From NCBI RefSeq assembly GCF_012927125.1, contig NZ_JABBFZ010000021.1:55799-119798 (forward strand): 64,000 nucleotides of DNA, read 5' to 3'. The position numbers and the translations under genes are program-made. Source of the DNA: Paraburkholderia antibiotica. Lineage in GTDB: Bacteria > Pseudomonadota > Gammaproteobacteria > Burkholderiales > Burkholderiaceae. A model generated the notes under the pieces. The model saw only the letters and a program-made list of their open reading frames with translations. It was not told the origin of the DNA and ran no database searches. Below, piece by piece: positions 56,595 through 64,000 of this stretch; positions within the stretch are counted from its first letter, which is position 1; each line of letters opens with the position of its first letter.

Positions 56595-57433
56595 ATTCTT
56601 CCGCTTGGGATCAACGAATGAATCTGCTCGACCTTCCAGGTCTGGACCCGCGGCCGGCCACCGCGCCGATCAAACTGCAGGCGCGCGACATTCACAAGCG
56701 CTACGGCGTGGACGAGGTGCTGAAAGGCGTGAGTCTCGATGCGCGAGCGGGCGACGTCATCAGCATCATCGGTTCGTCGGGCTCGGGGAAAAGCACTTTT
56801 TTACGCTGCCTGAATCTGCTCGAATCGCCGAGCGCCGGCAGTATCGCGCTCGACGGAGAAGAGGTCGCGCTCGTCGCGGATCCGAAAACGGGCTCGATGC
56901 GTCTGGCAGACCGCAAGCAGCTTCAGCGGCTACGTTCTCGGCTCGCGATGGTGTTCCAGCATTTCAATCTGTGGGTTCACATGACGGTGCTGGAGAACGT
57001 GACCAAGGCGCCGGTCCATGTACTGGGCGTGTCGCGCGACGAGGCCGTGGATCGCGCGCGACGGTATCTTGCGCGCGTCGGTCTGGAGCGCTTCGAAAAC
57101 GCTTATCCGTCGCATCTGTCGGGCGGCCAGCAGCAGCGCGTTGCCATCGCAAGGGCGCTCGCGATGGAGCCGGAGGTGATGCTGTTCGACGAACCGACCT
57201 CGGCGCTCGATCCCGAACTCGTCGGCGAGGTGCTACGCGTGATGCGCTCGCTCGCGGAAGAGGGCCGCACGATGGTGGTGGTGACGCATGAAATGGCGTT
57301 TGCCCGAGAGGTGTCGAACCAGGTACTGTTCGTTCACCAGGGCCTTGTCGAGGAGCGTGGGGACCCCGCCGAGGTTCTGTCGAAACCGCGCAGCGGCAGG
57401 CTCGCGCAGTTTCTGTCCGGCACGTACAAGTAG
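56591..57433 (+). CDS. ABC transporter ATP-binding protein, HisP type
   Basis: 280 residues with an unusual ~25-residue N-terminal extension. Walker A is GSSGSGKSTFLRC, the Q-loop is FQHFNLW, the signature is LSGGQQQRVAIARAL, and Walker B with switch His is VMLFDEPTSALDPE and VVVTHEM. It powers the HisQ/HisM-like permeases. An internal ATG (56618) could also serve. A hairpin terminator follows the stop. Confidence 0.94.
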   Translation: MNSSAWDQRMNLLDLPGLDPRPATAPIKLQARDIHKRYGVDEVLKGVSLDARAGDVISIIGSSGSGKSTFLRCLNLLESPSAGSIALDGEEVALVADPKTGSMRLADRKQLQRLRSRLAMVFQHFNLWVHMTVLENVTKAPVHVLGVSRDEAVDRARRYLARVGLERFENAYPSHLSGGQQQRVAIARALAMEPEVMLFDEPTSALDPELVGEVLRVMRSLAEEGRTMVVVTHEMAFAREVSNQVLFVHQGLVEERGDPAEVLSKPRSGRLAQFLSGTYK

Positions 57434-57458
57434 CCGCGCGTTTCGCGCGGGTTTCTTC
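57434..57458 (+). terminator. Probable terminator of the transporter genes
   Basis: CCGCGCG (57434-57440), TTT, CGCGCGG (57444-57450), then GTTTCTT. The stem is short but GC-only; the T-tract is imperfect. Confidence 0.5.
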
Positions 57459-57550
57459 AGCGCGGATCGCTTCAATACGCTCGCGCCGTGCCTGCTTCAC
57501 AGCGCGGGACGTGCCGGTTGCGCAGAACTTCGCAATCGCGAATCACGCAC

Positions 57551-58651
57551 TCAGGGCGTGGTCGGCGAGTCTCCTGCGATCCGGCAAAGCACCATCCCGC
57601 GCGTCGCGAATCGCAGCGTGTTGCGGGCGAACAGCAAGCCGCCCGCATTCGCCTTCACGTCCGTTGTCACGCTCGTAAGCGGATCGATGATCTGCGCAAT
57701 CGTCTCACCGGCCTCGACGCGCGCGCCGGGCTTTTTTAGGAAAGCGATGACACCCGTGCACGGTGCGACCGGCGACGCGACATGACTGTACGGCAGCGCC
57801 TTGCACTGCAGAGCCGGCGCTTCTTTCGGCGTGCCGTCGATCAGTCCGCGTCCGATCAGTGTCTGATAGATCGCGTCCGCGTCGACGCGGGCAAGTTCGT
57901 GATCGACGTCGGCCTGGCCGCGAAGCTCGATCGTCACCGCGTCGCATGACGGCGGAATCGGGAAACGGTCGCGGTACCGGTCGGCCAGACGCCACCAGGT
58001 TTGCGAGCAACTTTCGTCGAAGCACTGGCCGCTGTCGCCGGTGCCGAGGAGCACGAGCGGAACCTGCATATAGCGCGCGAGGGGTTCGATTCGCGGCAGG
58101 TTCGGCGCCTCGGTGTACAGATGCGGAATCGACTCCGTGTCGCAATGCAGATCGAACACGACGTCGGCATCGTGCGCGAGTGCGATCAGCGTGTGGCGCA
58201 TCGACTCGAGTTCTGTAGTCGGTGCGATCGCGTCGAGGTGGCGACGCATCGCGTCGCGAATCAGGCGGGTGTTCAGTCGCGGGTCGTCGCCCAGCTGGTC
58301 GTCGAGCTGGTCGCCGATCAGCGTCGCGAAGTCGGGGTAGGCGCGGTTGAAGTTCTCGCCGCTGCGCAACTCGTAGCGTCCGAGTTGGCCATGCAGCACG
58401 GTCTGGGACAAACCGGCGGGATTCGCCACCGGCACGACGACGATTTCTCCACGGATCTCGCCGCGCTGTTCCGCCTGCGCGAGCATCGGGCGCAGATGAT
58501 GAAGCACCAGCATGCCCGGCAGTTCGTCCGCGTGCAGCGCGGTCTGCAGATAGGCTTTGAGTCCGGATGCCGAAGCCCCATAGTGAAAGCTGACGATGTC
58601 GCGTTGCGTCGCGAGGCTGTCGGTAAGAAGCGGGTGTCGTTCGATTCGCAT
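57551..58651 (-). CDS. Succinylglutamate desuccinylase/aspartoacylase-family enzyme
   Basis: 366 residues of the M14-like zinc hydrolase fold. Zinc and substrate motifs are TALHADELPGMLVL (His-x-x-Glu), VVVPVANPAGLSQ, ENFNRAYPDF and VVFDLHCDTESIPH with the second zinc His. The C-terminal ~90 residues form the barrel domain seen in AstE-like proteins. It should remove an acyl group from an N-acyl amino acid; AstE itself ends the arginine succinyltransferase pathway, but the rest of that pathway is not here. It is divergent from an Lrp/AsnC gene. The frame is open to 58777, but ATG 58651 begins family-like sequence. Confidence 0.88.
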   Translation of the reverse strand: MRIERHPLLTDSLATQRDIVSFHYGASASGLKAYLQTALHADELPGMLVLHHLRPMLAQAEQRGEIRGEIVVVPVANPAGLSQTVLHGQLGRYELRSGENFNRAYPDFATLIGDQLDDQLGDDPRLNTRLIRDAMRRHLDAIAPTTELESMRHTLIALAHDADVVFDLHCDTESIPHLYTEAPNLPRIEPLARYMQVPLVLLGTGDSGQCFDESCSQTWWRLADRYRDRFPIPPSCDAVTIELRGQADVDHELARVDADAIYQTLIGRGLIDGTPKEAPALQCKALPYSHVASPVAPCTGVIAFLKKPGARVEAGETIAQIIDPLTSVTTDVKANAGGLLFARNTLRFATRGMVLCRIAGDSPTTP

Positions 58652-58951
58652 GTCGAGGTTCGAGTCGTTGCGGGAGCCGACGCACAGGCCGCCAGGGTGG
58701 CGGATCGCGTACGGATGAGGACGAAGAGGTGAGTCACAGCGCGGCTGCCATTGCGCCGCGCGATTGCTGCGCGGCATGCGGTACGAGGGTGGCTTGCCGT
58801 GATGTCATTTTGCGCGAGATTCGATGAATATTACGGGCGAATCATGATTCCACACGGAGCGGTTATGGTCGAAAATCAGCCGGACTGCAGCGGAATCCTC
58901 TGCGCGATTGCACCAGGTGCGTACGCGTCAACGATCGATGAAGGAACAGGA
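58652..58951. promoter_or_regulatory. Divergent promoter region with a small inverted repeat
   Basis: 300 bp shared by the AstE-like gene and the second Lrp/AsnC gene. GATTCG (58818-58823) and CGAATC (58838-58843) form a 26-bp dyad in a locally AT-rich stretch, a fair candidate for the regulator's own site. AAGGA before 58952 marks the right-hand start. Confidence 0.4.
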
Positions 58952-59413
58952 ATGGATAAAAAGCCGGAACTCGACAAGATAGATCAGAAGATCATCGAGA
59001 TTCTGCAGGTCGATGGACGGATTTCGTATCAGAAGCTGTCCGAGCAGGTGAATCTGACGCCGCGTCCGTGTCAGGAGCGGGTGCGTCGTCTGGAAGCATT
59101 GGGCGTGATTGCGGGCTACCGGGCCGTGATCAAGCCGCAGCGCGTGGAGCGCTCGATCATCGTGCTGGCGCAAATCGCGCTCGCGGATCATGCGCGCTCC
59201 CAGGGGCCGTTCGAAGCCGAGATGCGTAATAACGAGGCCGTACTCGATTGCTGGCTGATCAGCGGGACCTTCGATTTTCTGGTTCGGCTCGCGTGCCGGG
59301 ATCTCGAGCAATACCGGGACTTTGCGAATTCGTGGCTGGTGAGCAACCGCTTCAAGATCGAGAAGATCGTCACGACCACCGAGCTGCAGGTGATCAAGCG
59401 CAGCGAGATCTAG
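58952..59413 (+). CDS. Lrp/AsnC-family regulator
   Basis: 153 residues. The HTH has KIDQKIIEILQVDGRISYQKL, then VNLTPRPCQERVRRLEALG and VIAGYRAVIKPQ. The ligand domain has IIVLAQIALADH, LDCWLISGTFDFLVRLACRD and KIEKIVTTTELQ. Flanked by the AstE-like hydrolase and a DadA-like oxidase, it probably controls amino-acid breakdown genes. An in-frame frame extends to 58751, but AAGGAACAGG in front of 58952 decides the start. Confidence 0.92.
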   Translation: MDKKPELDKIDQKIIEILQVDGRISYQKLSEQVNLTPRPCQERVRRLEALGVIAGYRAVIKPQRVERSIIVLAQIALADHARSQGPFEAEMRNNEAVLDCWLISGTFDFLVRLACRDLEQYRDFANSWLVSNRFKIEKIVTTTELQVIKRSEI

Positions 59414-59454
59414 CGGGGTGGTTGGGCGGCAATCGTCGTGCGGCGCGCTTGCGC

Positions 59455-60684
59455 TTAGAACCGCTCGACCCGGAACGGCGTCGGATCGACCAGCGTCGTT
59501 TCGCCGGTCATCATTTCGGCGATCAGCCGTCCCGTTACCGGGCCGAGCGTGAGGCCGTGATGCGCGTGACCGAACGCGAACCAGAGGCCCGCGCGTTGCG
59601 TCGCCGGTCCGATGATCGGCATCATGTCCGGCGTACACGGGCGACGCCCCATCCACGGCTCGGCGTCGAGGCGCTCGCCGAGCGGGAACAGCGTGCGCGC
59701 GATCGGCTCGACCGCGTCGAGCTGCACCGGCGTTTTCGCCGCGTCGATGCGCGCGATTTCCGCGCCGGTGGTCAGGCGGATGCCGCGCGCCATCGGCGCG
59801 AGCACATAGCCGTGTTCGACATCGAGCACCGGATGATTGAGCCGCGCGGCGCGCGGCGCGTAGTGCATGTGATAGCCGCGTTTGACCGCGAGCGGCAACC
59901 GGTAGCCGAAGCGCGTGCTCAAGCGCTCCGACCACGGCCCGAGCGCGACGACCGCCGATGCGGCCGAGACCGTGCCGTCCTGCGTATCGACCTGCCAGCC
60001 TTCGCGCAGCGTGTCGGCATCGCCGAGAAAAAAGCGCCCGCCGAGCGTTTCGAAGTACCGCGCGTACGCGGTGACGAGCGCGTTCGGATCGCTGACCGAA
60101 TCGGATTGCGGATAGCGCAGCCCGCCTTGCAGGCGCTTGTCGAGGTCGGGTTCGAGTTGTTGCAGGCGCGGCGCGTCGAGCGTTTCGAATTCGACGCCGT
60201 ATTCGCACTGCCATTGCTCGGCGAGTCGGACTTCGGCTTCCCGCGCGGCGGCGCTGCGGAACACCTTGATCCAGCCGATCGGCCGCAGCAGCGCGCTCGC
60301 GCCCGCGTCGGCGGCGAGCGCGCGATGTTCGCTCACGCAATGTTCGATCAGCGTCGCGTATGACTTCGCGATTTCAGCATGCTTCGCGGGATGCGAGTTG
60401 CGCCAGTAGCGCCACAGGAACGGCGCGACTTCGAGCATCGCATCGGCGTGGTAGCGCACGTCGGGCGACTGGTTGCGCGCATAGCGCAACAGCGTGCCGA
60501 GCCCGCGCGGAAACGCGTACGGGTAGACCCCTTCGCGCTGGATCAGCCCGGCGTTGCCGAACGAGGTCTCGTTGCCGGGCTGCTGACGGTCGATCAGCGC
60601 GACCGCGCGTCCGCGTTTCTGCAGATGCACGGCCACGCAGACACCGACAATGCCGGCGCCGAGCACCACCGTATCGAATTTCAT
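59455..60684 (-). CDS. FAD-dependent D-amino acid dehydrogenase (DadA-like)
   Basis: 409 residues of the DAO family. The FAD site is VVLGAGIVGVCVAVHLQKRG (about 5-25), followed by GNAGLIQREGVYPYAFP. C-terminal landmarks are GRRPCTPDMMPIIGPATQR and WFAFGHAHHGLTLGPVTGRL. It oxidises D-amino acids or opines to 2-oxo acids and feeds electrons to the respiratory chain. It is convergent with the second Lrp/AsnC gene. The exact substrate is not readable. Confidence 0.92.
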   Translation of the reverse strand: MKFDTVVLGAGIVGVCVAVHLQKRGRAVALIDRQQPGNETSFGNAGLIQREGVYPYAFPRGLGTLLRYARNQSPDVRYHADAMLEVAPFLWRYWRNSHPAKHAEIAKSYATLIEHCVSEHRALAADAGASALLRPIGWIKVFRSAAAREAEVRLAEQWQCEYGVEFETLDAPRLQQLEPDLDKRLQGGLRYPQSDSVSDPNALVTAYARYFETLGGRFFLGDADTLREGWQVDTQDGTVSAASAVVALGPWSERLSTRFGYRLPLAVKRGYHMHYAPRAARLNHPVLDVEHGYVLAPMARGIRLTTGAEIARIDAAKTPVQLDAVEPIARTLFPLGERLDAEPWMGRRPCTPDMMPIIGPATQRAGLWFAFGHAHHGLTLGPVTGRLIAEMMTGETTLVDPTPFRVERF

Positions 60685-60961
60685 GCTCCCTGTGCGCCTC
60701 GCGGTCGTATGTTCACTTCTTCGATGCTCCGCCGTGTTGCAGCTCGCGGCGAGGGGCTGACTTTCATCTTATACAGGGATTGGCCTGCTTCGCCATCGGC
60801 AAAAAAACCATGTCGGGGAAATGCGCGAAAGGACGGCGGAATGGAGCGAAGCAGCGTCTTCAAACATGCGTTGGAAGCGCGAGTTCGTGGACTGCTGCGC
60901 GGACGACTTCGGTCAGGCGCGCGCCAGCGTGTAAACTGCTGACTTTTTTGCTTCCGGTGGT

Positions 60962-62083
60962 ATGTCGCAAGCCCCTCAGCGCAGCGCCCTCAGCGGGCCC
61001 GCGCTCGTTCGTTTACTCGCCCGTCTTGCCGAGGTCGACGTCGCCGAATCCCGGCAATCGCTCGCGGACCGGCTGAGCCAATGGCTCGGCTGGACCGACG
61101 CGATCGCGTTGTCGTCGGCGCTGAACGGCGCACCGCCCGCGGTGGCCGGCGGCGCGCGTGCGTTCGGCCGCGCCGAGGAGGACGAATGCACGCGGGTGCG
61201 CCGCTCGCTGGTGAGCGCGATTGCCGGCGATAGCGTGTTCGCCGGCGCGCGGCGGCGCGGCTCGCCGTCGTTCTCCGCGCCGGGCGCGCCGATGGCCGCG
61301 TCGCGCGTGGCCGTCGACACGCCGGCCGACTACGCGGTGTTTCGTCAGCGTTATCTGGCGCTTCAGCAGTCGATGGAAACGGCGATCGGCACGTTGCGCG
61401 GCCGGCTGCGCGCGCTGCTGGCGACCCAGGCGCCGGCGCTCGCGCGGCTTGCGGTCGTGGATGCGGTGATGGAGCGCGCGCTGGGCGAGCGCGAGCGGAC
61501 CTTGCTCGGCGCGGTGCCGGGTCTGCTCGGCGGTCACTTCGAGCGTCTGCGGGAGGCGGAGAAACGGCGGGTGGCGGCGATTGAAGCTCAGGCCGAAGCG
61601 GCGGCGCAAGCCGACGCTGATGCCGTGACGCAAGGTGATGCCGACACTGCGGCGCAAACCGGCGCAAGCGCCGATGCCGCCGATGCCGGGATGGCGCCAG
61701 GCCCGCAGCCGGTGGCGGACGTCGAAGCCGGTGCTCAGCAGGCCGCGCAGTTGCAGCCGCAGTCGGCGCCGGCCGCGGTTGGCACCAGCGCAATGCAACG
61801 GCAGTCCGCCGCGGCCGAAGCGCAAACCGTGGCAACCACCGCAGTTGCAGCCGCAGCCGCGCAACCGAGGCCAGCCCCGGCTCACACCGAAGCGCCGGCC
61901 CACGCTCGCGTCGCGGCAGTACCGCCACCAACGGCCACAACGGCCACCCAACACACCGCGCCGGTCGCCCCCGATGCGTGGCTCGACGTATTCCGCAAGG
62001 ACATGCAGAGCGTTCTGCTGGCCGAGCTGGATGTTCGTTTTCAACCGGTCGAAGGGCTGCTCGCGGCTCTTCGCGCCTGCTAA
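60962..62083 (+). CDS. DUF3348 family protein
   Basis: 373 residues. The N-terminal two thirds are the DUF3348 region (LVRLLARLAEVDVAESRQSLADRLSQWLGW; YAVFRQRYLALQQSMETAIGTLRGRLRALLA). Residues about 205-330 are Ala/Gln/Pro-rich low complexity. The C terminus DVFRKDMQSVLLAELDVRFQPVEGLLAAL is conserved-looking. The function is unknown; the gene regularly precedes a DUF802 gene, as here with a 10-bp gap, and an OmpA/MotB-like gene further on. This hints at a membrane-energised envelope complex. Confidence 0.9.
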   Translation: MSQAPQRSALSGPALVRLLARLAEVDVAESRQSLADRLSQWLGWTDAIALSSALNGAPPAVAGGARAFGRAEEDECTRVRRSLVSAIAGDSVFAGARRRGSPSFSAPGAPMAASRVAVDTPADYAVFRQRYLALQQSMETAIGTLRGRLRALLATQAPALARLAVVDAVMERALGERERTLLGAVPGLLGGHFERLREAEKRRVAAIEAQAEAAAQADADAVTQGDADTAAQTGASADAADAGMAPGPQPVADVEAGAQQAAQLQPQSAPAAVGTSAMQRQSAAAEAQTVATTAVAAAAAQPRPAPAHTEAPAHARVAAVPPPTATTATQHTAPVAPDAWLDVFRKDMQSVLLAELDVRFQPVEGLLAALRAC

Positions 62084-62093
62084 CTGGGACCCC

Positions 62094-64000
62094 ATGTCCA
62101 GATATCGTATCGACCTCGTTGTGTTTCTCGCGGGCTTGGCCGCGGCGTGCTGGATTGCCGTCGGTTATGCCGTCTCCAACCCGCTCGCGTTTGCCGTCAC
62201 GCTGCTGATCGGCGCCTTCTACGTGGCGGGCGCGCTCGAATTGCGCCGCTACAGCCAGGCCACCGCGACGTTGACGGGCGCGCTCTCCGCGTTACCGGCG
62301 CAGCCCGCTCAGGCTGGGTCGGCGCCGAACCTCGCCGCGTTTCTCGATGCTGTGCATCCGAGCCTGCGCAATCCGGTGCGGCTGCGCGTCGAAGGCGAGC
62401 GCGTCGGCTTGCCCGGACCGGCGCTGACGCCGTATCTGGTCGGCCTGCTGGTGCTGCTCGGCATGCTCGGCACCTTGCTCGGCATGGTGATGACGCTGCG
62501 CGGCACCGGCCTCGCGCTGGAGAGCGCGAGCGACCTGCAGGCGATCCGCGCATCGCTGGCCGCGCCGGTCAAGGGACTCGGCTTCGCGTTCGGCACCTCG
62601 ATCGCGGGTGTCGCGACGTCGGCGATGCTCGGGCTGCTGTCCGCGCTGTGCCGCCGCGAACGGCTCGAAGCCGCGCAGCAGCTCGACGTGCGGATCGCGA
62701 CGAGCCTGCGCGTGTATTCGCAGAGCCATCAGCGCGAAGAGAGTTTCCGGCTGCTGCAGCGCCAGGCCGACGCGACGCCGCTGCTGGTCGACCGTCTGCA
62801 AACGATGATGAGCGCGCTCGAAGCGCAGAGCGCCGCGTCGAACGAGCGCCAGCTCGCGAGTCTCGACGCGTTCTACGGCCGCACCGAAGCTGCGTATCTG
62901 CGGCTGGCCGGCGTGATCGAACAATCGCTGAAGGACAGCGTGACCGGCAGCGCGCGCGCCGCCGGCGAGGCGCTGCAGCCGGTCGTGCAGGCGACGCTGG
63001 CCGGACTCGCGCGCGAAACCGCCAGCTTGCACGGCTCGGTGAACGAGGCGGTGCAACGGCAGCTCGACGGTATGTCGAGCGGCTTCGCGGCGACCACGGC
63101 GAACGTCGCCGCGATCTGCAACGACGCGCTCGCCGGACATCGGCAGGCCAGCGACGCGTTGGCCGCGCAGCAGCGCACGTCGCTCGAACGCGTCGCCGAA
63201 GCGTTCGAACAGCGCTCGACCGCGTTGCTCGACGGCGTGTCCGCGCGGCTCGACACGACCGCGAGTGGCCTGTCGCAGGCGTGGGGCGACGCGCTGGCGC
63301 AGCAGCAAAGCGCGGGCGACCGGCTCGCGACGTACAACGAACAGGCACTCGCACGCGCCGCCGCGACTTTCGAGCAGCATGCGGCGGCGCTGCTGGAGGC
63401 GGTCGGTCGCTCGCAGGCGAGCCTGCAGACCGACCTGGCCGCGCGCGACGAGCAACGTCTGGCCGCATGGGCCGACACGCTGGGCGCGGCGAGCGCGAAG
63501 CTCAACGAGCAATGGCAGCAGACCGGCGAGCAAACCGCGAATCGCCAGCAGGCAATCTGCGATGCGCTCGCGCAAACCGCGCGCGATATCTCCGCGCAAA
63601 CGCAAACGCACGCCAGCGCGACGCTCGCCGAAATCGACCGCATCGTGCAGGTCGCCGCCGACGCACCGAAGGCCGCCGCGAACCTGCAAGCCGAACTCGC
63701 GGCGCGCGACGAGCAGCGCTTCACCACGTGGACCGAGACGCTCGGCGCGATGACGGCGAAGCTCAACGAACAATGGCAGCAGACTGGCGAGCAAACTGCG
63801 AACCGTCAGCAGGCAATCTGCGACGCGTTAGCACAAACCGCGCGCGATATCTCCGCCCAAACGCAGACGCACGCCAGCGCGACGCTCGCCGAAATCGACC
63901 GCATCGTGCAGGTCGCCGCCGACGCACCGAAGGCCGCCGCGAACCTGCAAGCCGAACTCGCGGCGCGCGACGAGCAGCGCTTCACCACGTGGACCGAAAC
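62094..64000 (+). CDS. DUF802 family membrane protein, N-terminal part
   Basis: At least 635 residues; the frame is open at the window end. Two N-terminal helices (about 8-45) are followed by a MotA/ExbB-like membrane part (about 105-190, LTPYLVGLLVLLGMLGTLLGMVMTL and VKGLGFAFGTSIAGVATSAMLGLL). A very long helical, Ala/Gln-rich coiled-coil region then includes an 87-codon tandem repeat. The MotA/ExbB resemblance suggests a proton-channel partner of a MotB/OmpA-like protein encoded downstream, outside the window. It starts 10 bp after the DUF3348 stop. Confidence 0.88.
   Translation, partial: MSRYRIDLVVFLAGLAAACWIAVGYAVSNPLAFAVTLLIGAFYVAGALELRRYSQATATLTGALSALPAQPAQAGSAPNLAAFLDAVHPSLRNPVRLRVEGERVGLPGPALTPYLVGLLVLLGMLGTLLGMVMTLRGTGLALESASDLQAIRASLAAPVKGLGFAFGTSIAGVATSAMLGLLSALCRRERLEAAQQLDVRIATSLRVYSQSHQREESFRLLQRQADATPLLVDRLQTMMSALEAQSAASNERQLASLDAFYGRTEAAYLRLAGVIEQSLKDSVTGSARAAGEALQPVVQATLAGLARETASLHGSVNEAVQRQLDGMSSGFAATTANVAAICNDALAGHRQASDALAAQQRTSLERVAEAFEQRSTALLDGVSARLDTTASGLSQAWGDALAQQQSAGDRLATYNEQALARAAATFEQHAAALLEAVGRSQASLQTDLAARDEQRLAAWADTLGAASAKLNEQWQQTGEQTANRQQAICDALAQTARDISAQTQTHASATLAEIDRIVQVAADAPKAAANLQAELAARDEQRFTTWTETLGAMTAKLNEQWQQTGEQTANRQQAICDALAQTARDISAQTQTHASATLAEIDRIVQVAADAPKAAANLQAELAARDEQRFTTWTE
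63430..64000 (+). repeat. 261-bp in-frame tandem repeat in the DUF802 gene
   Basis: Units of 261 bp (87 codons). The block with ELAARDEQRFTTWTETLGA recurs at 63691 and 63952, and GCGCGATATCTCC recurs at 63581 and 63842. The second unit is nearly identical to the third; the first start (63439, LAARDEQRLAAWADTLGAAS) is more diverged. Further copies may follow past the window. Confidence 0.88.

Overview
The window is high-GC (about 64% by eye), gene-dense DNA from a Burkholderia/Paraburkholderia-type betaproteobacterium. This rests on the Burkholderia-style trimeric porin, the rhlABC rhamnolipid operon with its exporter, the DUF3348/DUF802 pair, the H-NS-like protein with a histone-H1-like tail, and the many Lrp/AsnC regulators. 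The mix of catabolic, secretion and accessory genes suggests a secondary chromosome or an accessory-rich arm; this is an inference.

Layout. 1-2.4 kb: end of an alpha-E (DUF403) gene, a transglutaminase-like protein and the Anbu proteasome-like peptidase. 2.5-10.5 kb: porin with a strong terminator, BrkB-like membrane protein, YbaK-type deacylase, chemoreceptor, SulP anion transporter and a SYLF lipoprotein. 10.9-15.3 kb: FAD oxidoreductase, a 1.1-kb gap without a convincing gene, and a striking Gly/His repeat secreted protein. 15.5-25.6 kb: PdeM and Lhr-type helicase (DNA-damage pair), FKBP isomerase, DUF488, a DUF6765-like protein, small unknown proteins, a tandem-domain H-NS protein and a cardiolipin-synthase-type PLD enzyme.

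26.0-34.3 kb is one tightly coupled operon for rhamnolipid synthesis and export: rhlA, an isoprenylcysteine-methyltransferase-like membrane protein, rhlB, a DHA2 MFS pump, rhlC, a NodT outer-membrane factor and an EmrA-type adaptor. 34.3-36.7 kb is an AT-richer insertion carrying a candidate orphan type VI secretion M35 metallopeptidase toxin (frameshifted at a run of nine G) and a probable periplasmic immunity protein. It is flanked by direct repeats made of the 3' ends of the genes on each side. 36.7-41.6 kb (minus strand): arylsulfatase, its formylglycine-generating enzyme, a MetQ-like binding protein and a YkgJ metal-cluster protein.

41.7-46.3 kb: BON protein, a Cache-domain two-component system, and DUF3311 plus a sodium:solute symporter. 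46.4-50.2 kb: iron-uptake operon (TonB receptor, Sel1 protein, PiuC dioxygenase) behind a Fur-box-like site. 50.6-60.7 kb: an arginine-derivative island. Dimethylargininase can make citrulline, CtlX can make ornithine, and ornithine cyclodeaminase can make proline, next to a polar amino-acid ABC transporter whose binding protein has an internal deletion, an AstE/aspartoacylase-like enzyme, two Lrp/AsnC regulators and a DadA-like oxidase. 61.0-64.0 kb: DUF3348 and the start of a DUF802 protein with an 87-codon tandem repeat that runs off the window.
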